DNA of 64,000 bases from CAZGTQ01 sp964528575 (GCA_964528575.1 CAZGTQ010000272.1:1-64000), one strand, 5' to 3'; shown: positions 24,005 to 35,036, counted from the first letter of the stretch. Notes: generated by a model from the letters alone, not told the origin. Numbers and translations: made by a program.

Positions 24005-25553
24005 GTCGTATCGAGGCACCGAGCGGATCCTCGTCTTCGCGCCGGTCGGCCGCGACGGCGAGCTCGCGAACCACGTCCTTGCCCGCGCGGGGCTGGCGAC
24101 CCGCGTCTGTGGCTCGATGGACGAGCTGTGCGCCCAGCTCGTCGACGAGGGCGCCGGCGCCGCGCTCGTGTCCGAGGAAGGCTGCGCCAACGGCGGCGCG
24201 GACCGGCTCCTCGAAGCGCTCGACGCGCAGCCGCCGTGGTCCGACCTCCCGCTCGTGCTGCCGGCGAGCGCGCGTCCTTCGACGCGCGGCCAGCTCGAAT
24301 GGCTCGACGCGCTCGCCGGCCGGCGCAGCGTGACGTTCCTCGAGCGGCCGGTGCGCGTGATGACGCTCGTCAGCGCTCTGCGCTCCGCGCTCCAGGCGCG
24401 CCGTCGGCAGTACCTGACTCGCGACCTGCTCGCGCGGCTCGGGGACGACGTCAAGCGGCGCGACGAGTTCCTCGCCGTGCTCGCGCACGAGCTGCGCAAC
24501 CCGCTCGCGACGATCCACTCGGCGCTGCGGCTGCTCGCCGACCGGCGTCCGCGCGACGCCGAGGAGGCGCACACTCGCCGCGCGATCCAGGAGGCGACGG
24601 CGAGCCTCGCGCGGCTCGTCGACGATCTGCTCGACGCGAACCGCCTGTCGCACGGCAAGATCTCGCTGCGCCGCCGGCGTGTGCCGCTCGCGCACGTCGT
24701 GCAGCGCTCGATCGACGCGGTCGCCAGTCTCGTCGAAGCGCGCGAGCACCGGCTCGAGGTCGACATCGAGCCGCCGAGCATGGAGATCGACGTCGACCCG
24801 TTGCGCATGCAGCAGGTGATCGCGAACCTGCTCGACAACGCGGCGAAGTACACGCCGCGCGGCGGGAACTTGCGGCTCGAGGCGCGCGCGGACGAGCGCG
24901 AGTGGCGTCTCGTCGTCCAGGACGACGGCGTCGGCCTCGAGCGGACGTCCATCGATGCGATCTTCGCGCCGTTCTCGCAGATCGTCCGCCGCGGCGCGGC
25001 GCGCGGCGGGCTCGGCATCGGGCTGACGCTGATCCGCCAGCTCGTCGAGCTGCACGGCGGCCGGATCGAGGCCTCGAGCGCGGGGAGCGGCCGGGGGAGC
25101 ACGTTCACGATACGCCTGCCGCGTCCGGCCGCGCCGTCGGCGCGCGTCCGCGTCAAGCGCCCGGCCGCGCGCCGCGCGGAGACGGCCGGGAAGCTCGACG
25201 TCCTGCTCGTCGAGGACGATGCGGTCGCCGCCGGGCTGCTCGGCAAGCTGCTGCAGCGCTCCGGCCACGCGGTCCGCACCGCGCTGTCCGGCGCCGAGGC
25301 CCGCAGCGCCGCCCGCGCCGGCCGCGCGGACGTCGCGCTCCTCGACATCGACCTGCCCGACGCGACCGGCTACGAGCTCGCCGTCGAGATGCGCGAGATG
25401 CAGCCGCATCTGCTGCTCGTCGCGCTCACCGGCTTCAGCGACGAGAGCTCGAAACGGCGCATCGCGAGCGCCGGCTTCGACCACCACCTGACGAAGCCGC
25501 TCGACTTCGCCGCGCTGGACGAGATCCTCGCGGAACGGTTCGCCCGCCGCTGA
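23997..25553 (+). CDS. hybrid histidine kinase coupled to KaiC-like ATPase
   Basis: 518 residues. An N-terminal receiver-like domain (about 10-130) lacks an obvious phosphoacceptor Asp and looks like a pseudoreceiver; HisKA has LAVLAHELRNPLATIHSAL (His164); the ATPase domain has IANLLDNAAKY, QDDGVGLE and GLGIGLTLIR; a C-terminal receiver has VLLVEDDA, the phosphorylatable DIDLPDATG and LTKPLDF. No membrane helix or signal peptide, so it is cytosolic and probably senses the state of the KaiC-like partner. No DNA-binding output domain is attached. Confidence 0.88.
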   Translation: MDESYRGTERILVFAPVGRDGELANHVLARAGLATRVCGSMDELCAQLVDEGAGAALVSEEGCANGGADRLLEALDAQPPWSDLPLVLPASARPSTRGQLEWLDALAGRRSVTFLERPVRVMTLVSALRSALQARRRQYLTRDLLARLGDDVKRRDEFLAVLAHELRNPLATIHSALRLLADRRPRDAEEAHTRRAIQEATASLARLVDDLLDANRLSHGKISLRRRRVPLAHVVQRSIDAVASLVEAREHRLEVDIEPPSMEIDVDPLRMQQVIANLLDNAAKYTPRGGNLRLEARADEREWRLVVQDDGVGLERTSIDAIFAPFSQIVRRGAARGGLGIGLTLIRQLVELHGGRIEASSAGSGRGSTFTIRLPRPAAPSARVRVKRPAARRAETAGKLDVLLVEDDAVAAGLLGKLLQRSGHAVRTALSGAEARSAARAGRADVALLDIDLPDATGYELAVEMREMQPHLLLVALTGFSDESSKRRIASAGFDHHLTKPLDFAALDEILAERFARR

Positions 25554-25575
25554 CCTGGGGCAGCGCCGACGGGCG

Positions 25576-27009
25576 TCACCCCGGGAGGTGGTCGCGCGGG
25601 CCGCCGGGGTCGACGAGCGGCGTCCCGGCAACCGGGTCCCGCGGACCGTCGGCGTCGACCTCGAGGCGCACGAGGCGGCGGCGCGGCCCGCTGTCGAGCC
25701 GCTCGAGGCCGGCGACGAAGCCGTGGCGCTCGACGGCGGCGGCGACCTCTTCGGGCGTGCGGCCGAGGTGCTCGGCGAGCAGCTCGGACGTGATCGAGCG
25801 GAGCACGGAGCGCGAGCGCTCGTCGTGCGCCTCGACCGCGAGGTCGCACTCGCTGTCGAAGCCCATCGAGCGGTTGTTCATGTTCGACGATCCGACGCGC
25901 AGGAAGCGGTCGTCGACGGCGATCAGCTTCGAGTGCACGTCGATGTCGTGCTCGCGCCCGCGCGCGTCGGTGACGGTGGGGTAGTAGACGCGCAGCCGTC
26001 CGCCGCCGGGCGCCGCCGCCAGCCGTCGCAGCAGCCGGTCGCGGTTCTCGCCCATCGCGTAGCGCTCGATCATGCCGTCGTTGCGCTTGTTCACGACCGC
26101 GACGATCTCGGGCCCGTCGCGCCGCTCGAGCAGCTCGGCGAGCGCGTCTCCGACCACCACCGCCGTGAAGTACTGCGTCTCGACGTACACGCGCTCGCGC
26201 GCCGAGGCGAGGGCCTGGAGCGTCAGCGCCTCCGCCTCGCGGATCTCCGGCTGGTCGCCGTGCGCGGGCCGCGTGCGCGCGATGCCGACGTCGACGTCCC
26301 GCAGACGCACCGCGAGGTCCGCCGGCCACGTGTCGGCCGCCTCGACCGCAGGGACGAGCTCTTCGGTCACGTCGTGCCAGCGCGTGCGCGCGAGCTCAGC
26401 GAGCGACGCGGCCGCCGCCCCGTCGACGGCGAGCTGGACGTCGTGCTTGGGCCCGTACGCCTTGCCGTGCCCGTCGACGCGCTCGGGGTCGTCGGGCTCG
26501 TGCGCGCGCGTGTCCCAGCGGGCCGCCGTCAAGTCGATGCCGCCGGCGAACGCGACGGCGTCGTCGACGCAGACGAGCTTCTCGTGGTGCGAGGCGCCGA
26601 GCGGATGATCGTTGGCGAATCGGAAGTGCAGGCGCGGATGGTTCGGCCAGCTCGGGTCCAGAGCGGGCGGCAGCGACAGGGTCTGTCCGTAGACGAGGGA
26701 GAAGCCCCAGATCAGGATGCGGATCTCGAGCTCCGGCCGGCGGTCGAGCAGCTCCGGCAGGTACTCGCGCAGCGGCTGCGAGCCGGGCCCGTCGCCGCGC
26801 GGGTCGAGCACGAGGTCGGCCTCGAAGTCCCAGCCGAGGATCAGGATCGAGCGCTGCGCCCGCTCGAACGCGTCACGCAGCGCGCGGAAGTACGGGTCGG
26901 CGTCGACGAGGACGCAGACGCGTCCGGCGGGGGCGACGCGCCAGCACGTGTCGCCGGGGCGCAGGAGGGGACGTGAGGGGTGCCCGTTGGGGGACGGCGG
27001 GAGGGTCAT
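25576..27009 (-). CDS. phospholipase D family protein
   Basis: 477 residues with two HKD motifs, GASHHEKLVCVDDAVAFAGG and DVHSKLIAVDDRFLRVGSSN, the hallmark of PLD phosphodiesterases and transphosphatidylases. No signal peptide is evident. The arrangement (ILGWDFEADLVLDP early, GGIDLTAARWDTR after the first HKD) matches the PLD group related to eukaryotic PLD1/2 rather than cardiolipin synthase with membrane anchors. Substrate is probably a phospholipid. It is convergent with the hybrid kinase gene. Confidence 0.88.
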   Translation of the reverse strand: MTLPPSPNGHPSRPLLRPGDTCWRVAPAGRVCVLVDADPYFRALRDAFERAQRSILILGWDFEADLVLDPRGDGPGSQPLREYLPELLDRRPELEIRILIWGFSLVYGQTLSLPPALDPSWPNHPRLHFRFANDHPLGASHHEKLVCVDDAVAFAGGIDLTAARWDTRAHEPDDPERVDGHGKAYGPKHDVQLAVDGAAAASLAELARTRWHDVTEELVPAVEAADTWPADLAVRLRDVDVGIARTRPAHGDQPEIREAEALTLQALASARERVYVETQYFTAVVVGDALAELLERRDGPEIVAVVNKRNDGMIERYAMGENRDRLLRRLAAAPGGGRLRVYYPTVTDARGREHDIDVHSKLIAVDDRFLRVGSSNMNNRSMGFDSECDLAVEAHDERSRSVLRSITSELLAEHLGRTPEEVAAAVERHGFVAGLERLDSGPRRRLVRLEVDADGPRDPVAGTPLVDPGGPRDHLPG

Positions 27010-27096
27010 GGCTCATGGGTCGACGTCCGGACGAGGACGTCCCCCGGGCTGTCTGCAACGACCGCGCCGCGAAGCGGCGGGACGCGTGGCACGGAT

Positions 27097-27149
27097 CTTC
27101 CTACGTCTGGTCTTGCGTCTGGTCTTGCTCTTCCTACGTCTGATTTTGC
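27097..27149. repeat. degenerate pyrimidine-rich repeats upstream of the membrane protein gene
   Basis: CTTCCTACGTCTGGTCTTGC (27097-27116) recurs as CTTCCTACGTCTGATTTTGC (27130-27149), and partial copies (CGTCTGGTCTTGC, ACGCCTGATCTTCC, CGACGTCCTGGTCC) extend to about 27178. The strand asymmetry (C/T on plus, A/G on minus) is strong. It lies within the 208 bases between the PLD start and the next gene. Confidence 0.7.
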
Positions 27150-27217
27150 TACGCCTGATCTTCCGACGTCCTGGTCCTCTCCACTGCGGCCAATCCCACT
27201 TCGGCCCCTTCGGCCTC

Positions 27218-28288
27218 ATGTCAGAAACCGCCTGGAAGCGTGTCCGCGCGGCCCTGCCGTGGGTCGCAGGAGCCCTGTTCCTGTTCGCCGCCTGGTCGGT
27301 GACGCGGGCGGTGCGGCGGATCGGCGTCGACGAGATCGCGCGCGCGCTCGGCGCGATCGACGGGAGCGACGTCGCGGCGGCGGCCGCGCTCGCCGCCGGC
27401 AGCTACCTCGTGCTGACTTGGTTCGAGCTGCTCGCGGTGCGCACCGTGTGCAATGCGCAGCCCACCTACTCCAAGGTCGCGCTCACGTCGTTCACGGCGC
27501 TGTCGCTGGGCCACACCGTGGGGCTGGCGGCGCTCTCCAGCGGGACGATCCGCTACCGCTTCTACTCGCACTTCGGCATGGGCGGTGGGGACGTGGCGCG
27601 CATCGTCGTGTTCTCGGGCACGACCGTCGCCGTCGGCCTCGCGGGGCTCGCCGGCGCCGCGGGGCTCCTGCGGCCCGAGATGATCGCGGACTTCGCGGGC
27701 GTGTCGCCCGGCGTCGCGACCGGGCTCGGCGTCGTCGCGCTCCTCGGCGTCGTCGCGTACGTCGCGTGGACCGCGCGCGCCGGCGGCAGCGTCCGCTTGC
27801 GCGGACACACGCTCCCCGTGCCGAGCGCGCGCGTCGCGCTCCTGCAGGTCGCGCTGGGCAGCGCGAACTTCCTGCTCGTCGCCGCGACGCTGCACCGCCT
27901 GCTGGGCGACGCGACCGACGTGACGCTGCTCGCCTTCGCGTCGTTCTACGCCGTCGGCCACTCCATCGCCACCCTGAGCCACGTGCCCGGCGGCCTCGGC
28001 GTGCTCGAGATGGTCGTCCTCGCCGCCGTGCCGGGCGCCGAGGCGGTGGGCGCGCTCGTCGCGTTCCGCCTCGTGTACTACTTCGCGCCGTTCGTGGTCG
28101 GCGCGCTCGTGTACGGGCTGTTCGAGCTCTTGCGCAAGCGGCGCGCCGCGGCCGAGGACGTCGAGCCGGGGCGCGCGAGCGGAGGTTCGTCGCCGCTCGC
28201 GCTCAACGGACGTACGGAGCCGCCGCCGCGGTCGCGAGCGTCGCGACCACGGGAAGGTGGTCCGACGCGCGGCGAGAGAGCGCGCTGA
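27218..28288 (+). CDS. lysylphosphatidylglycerol synthase TM-region protein (UPF0104 type)
   Basis: 356 residues with about eight hydrophobic helices and the family signatures GHTVGLAALSSGTIRYRFYS and HVPGGLGVLEMVVLAA. Only the membrane flippase-like half of MprF-type enzymes is present; the catalytic aminoacyl-transfer half is absent. Proteins of this type are linked to lipid flipping or export. ATG 27218 starts just before the first helix. The 3' end overlaps the convergent nuclease gene by 86 bases, and the last 30 residues there are low complexity. A PLD gene lies divergently upstream. Confidence 0.82.
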   Translation: MSETAWKRVRAALPWVAGALFLFAAWSVTRAVRRIGVDEIARALGAIDGSDVAAAAALAAGSYLVLTWFELLAVRTVCNAQPTYSKVALTSFTALSLGHTVGLAALSSGTIRYRFYSHFGMGGGDVARIVVFSGTTVAVGLAGLAGAAGLLRPEMIADFAGVSPGVATGLGVVALLGVVAYVAWTARAGGSVRLRGHTLPVPSARVALLQVALGSANFLLVAATLHRLLGDATDVTLLAFASFYAVGHSIATLSHVPGGLGVLEMVVLAAVPGAEAVGALVAFRLVYYFAPFVVGALVYGLFELLRKRRAAAEDVEPGRASGGSSPLALNGRTEPPPRSRASRPREGGPTRGERAR

Positions 28289-28946
28289 CGTGCGCTTCGA
28301 CGGTGAGCAGCGCGCTCGCCGGCCGAGCCCAGATGCGGTCGAGCGCGAACAGCGGCCAGCGGCTCGGGAACGTCGCGGCGCACGGCGCCTCGCCGAAGCG
28401 CGCGTGGATCGCCCGCAGCGCGGCCGCGTCGCGGCGCCACTCGTTCACGTCGCCCATCAGCGCGACGAGCCCGTCCCCGAGATCGCCGCACTCATCGAGC
28501 AGCTCCTGCGTTTGGCGCGCGCGCTCGAGACCGCGCAGCCCCAGGTGCGTGCAGATCACGCGCAGCTCGCGGCCGTTCGCGTCGATCGTGACGTCGAGCG
28601 CGCCCCGCGGCTCGCGCCGCGTCCGGCTGAGCTCGATCGGCCGCACGCGCACGAACGGATGGCGCGACAGGATCGCGTTGCCGAACTCGCCGCGGGCCTT
28701 CGTCAGCGTCGGCCCGTACACGACGTGGTACGCGACGCCCGCCGAGTCCGTCCACACGCCGGGGAGCGACGGCGGCGGGTGCACCTCCTGCAGCGCGAGC
28801 ACGTCCGCGCCGATCTCCTCGATGACGGAGCGCACGGCGCGTCGCGCGCGCCGCTCGCCCGTCCAGAGGTAGCCGTGGACGTTGTAGCTCGCGATGCGGA
28901 GCGTGCTCCCGGGCGTGCTCCCGGGCGTGCCGGCCTCGTCCGTCAC
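28203..28946 (-). CDS. endonuclease/exonuclease/phosphatase (EEP) family protein
   Basis: 247 residues with the EEP fold signatures LRIASYNVHGY, DVLALQEVH, ICTHLGLRG, LMGDVNEWR and DHLPVVATL, so the metal-dependent catalytic set (Asn, Glu, His, Asp, Asn, Asp, His) looks complete. Substrate could be DNA, RNA or a phospholipid headgroup. The N-terminus contains a short tandem repeat (PGSTPGST) coded by two copies of a 12-base unit. It begins ten bases after the SufT-like gene and may be the tail of the SUF transcript. Confidence 0.85.
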   Translation of the reverse strand: MTDEAGTPGSTPGSTLRIASYNVHGYLWTGERRARRAVRSVIEEIGADVLALQEVHPPPSLPGVWTDSAGVAYHVVYGPTLTKARGEFGNAILSRHPFVRVRPIELSRTRREPRGALDVTIDANGRELRVICTHLGLRGLERARQTQELLDECGDLGDGLVALMGDVNEWRRDAAALRAIHARFGEAPCAATFPSRWPLFALDRIWARPASALLTVEAHVSALSRRASDHLPVVATLATAAAAPYVR

Positions 28947-28956
28947 GCGCGGCGCG

Positions 28957-29313
28957 TCACGCGAGCCCGAGTTGGAGCCGCGCCTCGGGCGTCATGCGCT
29001 CAGGGCTCCACGGCGGATCCCACGTCAGCTCGAGGTCCACGCCGCTCACGCCCGCGAGGGCCGCGATCTTGCGCTCGATCTCCGCTGGCAGGCTCTGCGC
29101 CGCCGGGCACGACGGCGACGTCAGCGTCATCACGACGCCGACCTTGCCCGCCTCGTCGACCACGACCCCGTAGATCAACCCGAGCTCGTAGACGTTGATG
29201 GGGATCTCCGGGTCGAACACCGTTCGTAGCTCCTGGACGACGCGTTCCTCCAGCGAGCCCGGGGCGGGGCCGTCGCTCGCTTCGTGCTCTTCGCGCTCGT
29301 GCTCTCGGGCCAT
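28957..29313 (-). CDS. sufT: SufT-like DUF59/MIP18 family protein
   Basis: 118 residues; the DUF59 core is VVQELRTVFDPEIPINVYELGLIY, then LTSPSCPAAQSLP with the conserved cysteine, and VDLELTWDPPWSPERM. SufT proteins help mature iron-sulfur proteins. It lies four bases after sufU and completes the SUF operon. Confidence 0.9.
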   Translation of the reverse strand: MAREHEREEHEASDGPAPGSLEERVVQELRTVFDPEIPINVYELGLIYGVVVDEAGKVGVVMTLTSPSCPAAQSLPAEIERKIAALAGVSGVDLELTWDPPWSPERMTPEARLQLGLA

Positions 29314-29317
29314 TGGC

Positions 29318-29767
29318 TCACTCCGTCGTCACCGGGTTCTCGTCGTCGCCGAGCGCGGACTCGAGCGTGCGCCATGGCAGCATCGCGCACTTCACCCGCG
29401 CCGGGAACCGTTTCACGCCGCCGAACGCCTCGAGCTTGCCCAGCTCGAGCGGCACGTCCGGAGCGACCGCGTCCGTCAGCAGAGCAAGGAACGCGCCGAA
29501 CAGCGCGCTCGCCTCCTCGACCGTCTTGCCGCGGATCGCCTCGGTCATCACCGACGCCGAGGCGGTCGAGATCGCGCAGCCCTCGCCGGAGAAGCGCACG
29601 TCGCGCACGCGCTCCTCGTCGAGATCGAGCGTCAGGTGGATCACGTCGCCGCACAGCGGGTTGTGACCGTCGGCGACGCGGTCGGGCGCGCCGAGGACGC
29701 CGAAATTGCGCGGCGAGCGCGCGTGGTCCACGATCAGCTCCTGGTAGAGCTCGTCGATCGCAGTCAT
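29318..29767 (-). CDS. sufU: SufU zinc-dependent sulfurtransferase / scaffold
   Basis: 149 residues. Takes persulfide sulfur from SufS and passes it to SufBCD. Three conserved cysteines and the Asp are present: NPLCGD (Cys39, Asp41), GEGCAIS (Cys64) and VKCAMLPW (about Cys126), the zinc-type SufU pattern rather than IscU. Overlaps sufS by four bases. Confidence 0.92.
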   Translation of the reverse strand: MTAIDELYQELIVDHARSPRNFGVLGAPDRVADGHNPLCGDVIHLTLDLDEERVRDVRFSGEGCAISTASASVMTEAIRGKTVEEASALFGAFLALLTDAVAPDVPLELGKLEAFGGVKRFPARVKCAMLPWRTLESALGDDENPVTTE

Positions 29768-31014
29768 CGGCCCAGCACCTCCCGCGCCCGTTGCACGCCG
29801 CGCGCGAGCGCCTCGACGTCCTCGAGCGTGTTGTAGAGCCCGAACGACGCGCGCACCGTCGCGGGGACGCGGAAGCGCCGCATCACCGGCTCCGCGCAGT
29901 GGTGGCCGGTGCGCACGGCGACGCCTTCCATGTCGAGGATCGTCCCGGCGTCGTGCGGGTGCACGTCGTCGAGCACGAACGAGAGCACCGCGGCCTTCTC
30001 GGGCGCCGTGCCGACGAGGCGCACGCCCGGCAGCGCGCGCAGCGTCTCGGTCGCGCGGACGAGCAGCTCCTGCTCGTGCGCCGCGATCGCGTCGCGGCCG
30101 ACGCGCTCGAGATACTCCACCGCGGCGCCGAGCCCGATCACGCCGGCGATGTTCGGCGTGCCCGCCTCGAACTTGTGCGGCGGCTCCGCGTACGTCGTCT
30201 TCTCGAAGGACACCGAGCGGATCATGTCGCCGCCGCCCTGCCAGGGCGGCATGCGCTCGAGCAGCTCGGCGCGCGCCCAGAGCACGCCGACGCCGGTCGG
30301 GCCGTACATCTTGTGCCCCGAGATCGTGTAGAAGTCGGCGCCGAGCGCGGTCACGTCGAGCGGCACGTGCGGCGCGGCCTGCGCGCCGTCGACGAGCACC
30401 TGCGCGCCGACCGCGTGCGCGGCGGCCGCGACCCGCGCGACCGGGAGCACCGTGCCGAGCGCGTTCGAGACGTGCGCGAGCGCGACGATCCGCGTGCGCT
30501 CGGAGAGCATCGACTCGAGCGCCGCGAAGTCGAGCGCGCCCGCGTCGTCGATCGGCGCGACGCGCAGCGCGGCTCCCGTCTGCTCGCAGACCATCTGCCA
30601 CGGGACGATGTTCGAGTGGTGCTCGAGCTGCGTGACGAGCACCTCGTCGCCGGGCCCGAGGAGCGGGCGGGCCCAGCTCTGCGCGACGAGGTTGATCGCC
30701 TCGGTCGTGCCGCGCGTGAAGACGATCTCGCGCTCGCTCGGCGCGCCGAGGAAGCGGGCGACGAGCTTGCGGGCGCCCTCGTAGCGCTCGGTCGCGCGCT
30801 GGCTCAGCGCATGCACCGCGCGGTGCACGTTCGAGCAGTCGCGCTCGTAGAAGCTCGCGACGGCGTCGATCACCGCGCGCGGCTTCTGGGTCGTCGCGGC
30901 ATTGTCGAGGTAGACGAGCGGGTGCTCGTTGACGCTCTGGTGCAGCGCGGGGAAGTCGTCGCGCAGCGCCCGCACGTCGTACGGCGGGCGCGCGGCGGTC
31001 GCTCGGACGCTCAT
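29764..31014 (-). CDS. sufS: SufS cysteine desulfurase
   Basis: PLP enzyme of 416 residues that mobilises sulfur from cysteine. Typical features: YLDNAATTQKP near the start, TQLEHHSNIVPWQ, the PLP lysine in ISGHKMYGPTG and the catalytic loop cysteine in RTGHHCAEPVM. Group II desulfurase. Start ATG 31014 overlaps the sufD stop by four bases. Confidence 0.95.
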   Translation of the reverse strand: MSVRATAARPPYDVRALRDDFPALHQSVNEHPLVYLDNAATTQKPRAVIDAVASFYERDCSNVHRAVHALSQRATERYEGARKLVARFLGAPSEREIVFTRGTTEAINLVAQSWARPLLGPGDEVLVTQLEHHSNIVPWQMVCEQTGAALRVAPIDDAGALDFAALESMLSERTRIVALAHVSNALGTVLPVARVAAAAHAVGAQVLVDGAQAAPHVPLDVTALGADFYTISGHKMYGPTGVGVLWARAELLERMPPWQGGGDMIRSVSFEKTTYAEPPHKFEAGTPNIAGVIGLGAAVEYLERVGRDAIAAHEQELLVRATETLRALPGVRLVGTAPEKAAVLSFVLDDVHPHDAGTILDMEGVAVRTGHHCAEPVMRRFRVPATVRASFGLYNTLEDVEALARGVQRAREVLGR

Positions 31015-32342
31015 GCGCTCTCCTCCTCGCCTCCCGGCCGGCGGGCCCCGATCCGCGCGCGCAGCTCGGCGTCGAGGCGCTGGCGCAGCGCGGGCTCGCG
31101 GACGCCGTCGACGATCTCGCGCGCGAAGCCGAGCGTCAGCACGGCGCGCGCGGCCGCGTCGTCGATGCCGCGCGAGCGCAGGTAGAAGACGTGGTCCTCG
31201 TCGAGCTGGCCGACGGTCGCGCCGTGCGAGCACTTCACGTCGTCGTTCAGGATCTCGAGCTCGGGCTTCGTGTCGACGTGCGCGTCGCGCGAGAGCAACA
31301 GGTTGCGGTTCGACTGGCGCGCGTCGCTGCGCCAGGCGCCCGGGCGCACCGTCACGCGCCCGTCGAACGCGCCGCGCGCGCGTCCGGCGAGCACGCCGCG
31401 GTAGCTCTGCGCGCTGGTGCAGAGCGGCACGGCGTGGTCGACCGACGTGCGGCACTCCGCGCGCCGCTCGCCGTCGATCAGGTACAGGCCGTCGAGCACC
31501 GCCGCGCCGCCCCGGCCGTCGAACGTGGCGCCGGTCTCGGTGCGCGAGAGCGCGGCGCCGAACGCGAACAGGTGCGAGCGCAGGCTCGCGTCGCGGCCGA
31601 GCAGCGCCTCGACGGCGGCGATGTGGTACGCCTCCTCGCCCTCTTCCTGCGTGCGGACGTGGTCGAGCACCGCGCCGTCGCCGAGGCGCAGCTCGGTCAC
31701 CGAATTCGTCAGGTACGCTCCCGCCGAGCCGACGAACGTTTCGACGACGCGCGCCTGCGCCCCGTCCTCGAGCACGACGAGCACGCGCGGATGCGTCGCG
31801 CGCGGAGTCGCTCCGCCGCTCGACGCGAACAGGACCTGCACCGGCGTCTCGAGCGCCTTCCCGCGCGCCACGCGCACGAGCGCGCCGTCGGTGAAGAGCG
31901 CGCCGTTCAGCGCGGCGAACGGCCGGCCCTCGCTCGCGAGGACCGAGCCCAGCGGCGCGTCGGCGGCGCTCGCGAGGCGCGCGAGCTCGAGCCCCGTCGG
32001 CGCCTCGTGCGTCGAGAGGCCGCCGACGTACGCGCCGTCGAGGAAGACGAGCGCGATCGCGCCGGGGAGCAGCCAACGCTCGAGCGCGGCGGCGTCGAGC
32101 GGCGCCGCGGGCGCTTCGCTCGCCGGCTCGAACGCGGTGCGCGCGACGGGGGAGACGTCGGTGTTGCGCCACGCCTCCTGGCGCCTGGTCGGGTAGCCGA
32201 GCGCGAGGAAGCGCTCGAGCTCCGCCCGGCGTGCGCCCGCGCGCAGCTCGCTCTCGCCGGCGAAGCGGCCGCGCTCGAGGCGCTCGAGAGCGGCGGCCCA
32301 GTCGGTGCCGCTCGCGGGTCGGGTGCGCGTCGCATGGCTCAT
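31011..32342 (-). CDS. sufD: SufD, Fe-S assembly scaffold subunit
   Basis: 443 residues of the SufB/SufD family: early basic segment with RRQEAWRNTDVSPV, central beta-helix repeats, and the C-terminal block KCSHGATVGQLDEDHVFYLR (interface with SufB and SufC). It lacks the SufB central cysteine region. Coupled to sufC and sufS by four-base overlaps. Confidence 0.93.
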   Translation of the reverse strand: MSHATRTRPASGTDWAAALERLERGRFAGESELRAGARRAELERFLALGYPTRRQEAWRNTDVSPVARTAFEPASEAPAAPLDAAALERWLLPGAIALVFLDGAYVGGLSTHEAPTGLELARLASAADAPLGSVLASEGRPFAALNGALFTDGALVRVARGKALETPVQVLFASSGGATPRATHPRVLVVLEDGAQARVVETFVGSAGAYLTNSVTELRLGDGAVLDHVRTQEEGEEAYHIAAVEALLGRDASLRSHLFAFGAALSRTETGATFDGRGGAAVLDGLYLIDGERRAECRTSVDHAVPLCTSAQSYRGVLAGRARGAFDGRVTVRPGAWRSDARQSNRNLLLSRDAHVDTKPELEILNDDVKCSHGATVGQLDEDHVFYLRSRGIDDAAARAVLTLGFAREIVDGVREPALRQRLDAELRARIGARRPGGEEESA

Positions 32343-33126
32343 CGAGCGTCACCCCCGGCCGCAGCCGCGGCCGCCTCCTCGATCCACGCGTAGCCGCGCT
32401 CCTCGATCTCGCGCGACAGCGAGGCGTCGCCCGAGCGCGCGATGCGACCGTCCATCAGCACGTGGACGTGGTGCGGCTCGAGGTGATCGAGCAGCCGCTG
32501 GTAGTGCGTGATGACGAGCACCGCGCGGTCCGCGCGCGCCAGGCGCTTCACGCCGTCGGCGACGATCCTGAGCGCGTCGACGTCGAGCCCCGAGTCGGTC
32601 TCGTCGAGCACGGCGAGGTCGGGGTCGAGCACGGACATCTGCAGCACCTCGTTGCGCTTCTTCTCGCCGCCGGAGAATGCCGCGTTGACCGGCCGCTCGA
32701 GGAGCGCCTCGGAGATGTCGAGCTCCTTCATCTTCGCGCGGACGAGCTTCAGGAAGTCGAAAGCGTCGAGCTCGGACTCGCCGCGGTGCTTGCGGCGCGC
32801 GTTGAGCGCCGCGCGCAGGAAGTAGGCGTTCGACACGCCCGGGATCTCGACGGGGTACTGGAACGCGAGGAAGACGCCCTCGCGCGCGCGCTCCTCGGGC
32901 TCCATCGCGAGCAGGTCCTCGCCCCGGTAGGTGACGCTACCCTGGGTGACCTCGTAACCGTCGCGGCCCGCCAGCACGAAGGCGAGCGTGCTCTTGCCGG
33001 AGCCGTTGGGCCCCATCAGAGCGCAGATCTCGCCGGGCGCGACCTCGAGGTCGATGCCGCGCAGGATCTCCTTGCCGTCCACGCGCGCGTGTAGGTCCTC
33101 GATCTTCAGCATGGGCACGCTCGTGT

Positions 33127-33130
<4 letters not shown>
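32339..33130 (-). CDS. sufC: SufC, ABC-type ATPase of the SUF complex
   Basis: 263 residues. Walker A MGPNGSGKSTLAFVL, ABC signature FSGGEKKRNEVLQM and Walker B LAVLDETDSGLDVDAL are all intact. The C-terminus ends in an alanine-rich tail. It powers conformational changes of SufB-SufD in the cytoplasm. Confidence 0.95.
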
Positions 33131-34601
<1,471 letters not shown>

Positions 34602-34605
<4 letters not shown>

Positions 34606-35030
34606 GACAGTGTCGGGCTGGCGCTCGGCGCGTGGCGCGCGAGCTCGCTGAGCGGGATCGCGGCGAGGGTGCGGTGGACGACGGAGCTGAGCCATTGCAG
34701 CGGTCCCACGACCGAGCACGTGGTCTCGTAGGCGCACAGGCCGCTCGCCTCGGGGCTGCAGCGGACCAGACCGAGCGGGCCCTCGAGCGCCTCGATCACG
34801 CAGGCGACGGAGATCGCGTCGGCCGGACGGGCGAGGGCGTACCCGCCCCGCGCCCCACGGTGCGAGACGAGGATCTTCGCGCGCGCGAGATCCTGCAGGA
34901 TCTTGCGCACGGCGGGCTCGGGCAGCCGGCTGCGCTGCGCCAGGTCGCGCGCGCTGGTCGGTGCGGCCTCGCTGCGCGCCAGCTCCGCGAGGAGCGCGAG
35001 CCCATGGTCGGTCTGCTTCGCGAGACGCAT
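34602..35030 (-). CDS. Rrf2-family regulator of the SUF operon (SufR/IscR-like)
   Basis: 142 residues. Winged-helix domain MRLAKQTDHGLALLAELA to RGGYALARPADAIS, then three cysteines in CSPEASGLCAYETTC, the Rrf2 pattern that binds an Fe-S cluster. As first gene of rrf2-sufBCDSU-sufT it probably senses cluster supply and represses its own operon. A palindrome sits directly ahead of its start. ATG 35030 gives the normal family N-terminus. Confidence 0.9.
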
Positions 35031-35036
35031 GGGAGC

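Noticed and set aside
27097..27178. CRISPR array
   Set aside because: Only two good repeat copies with a 13-base gap, no spacers of uniform length and no cas genes.
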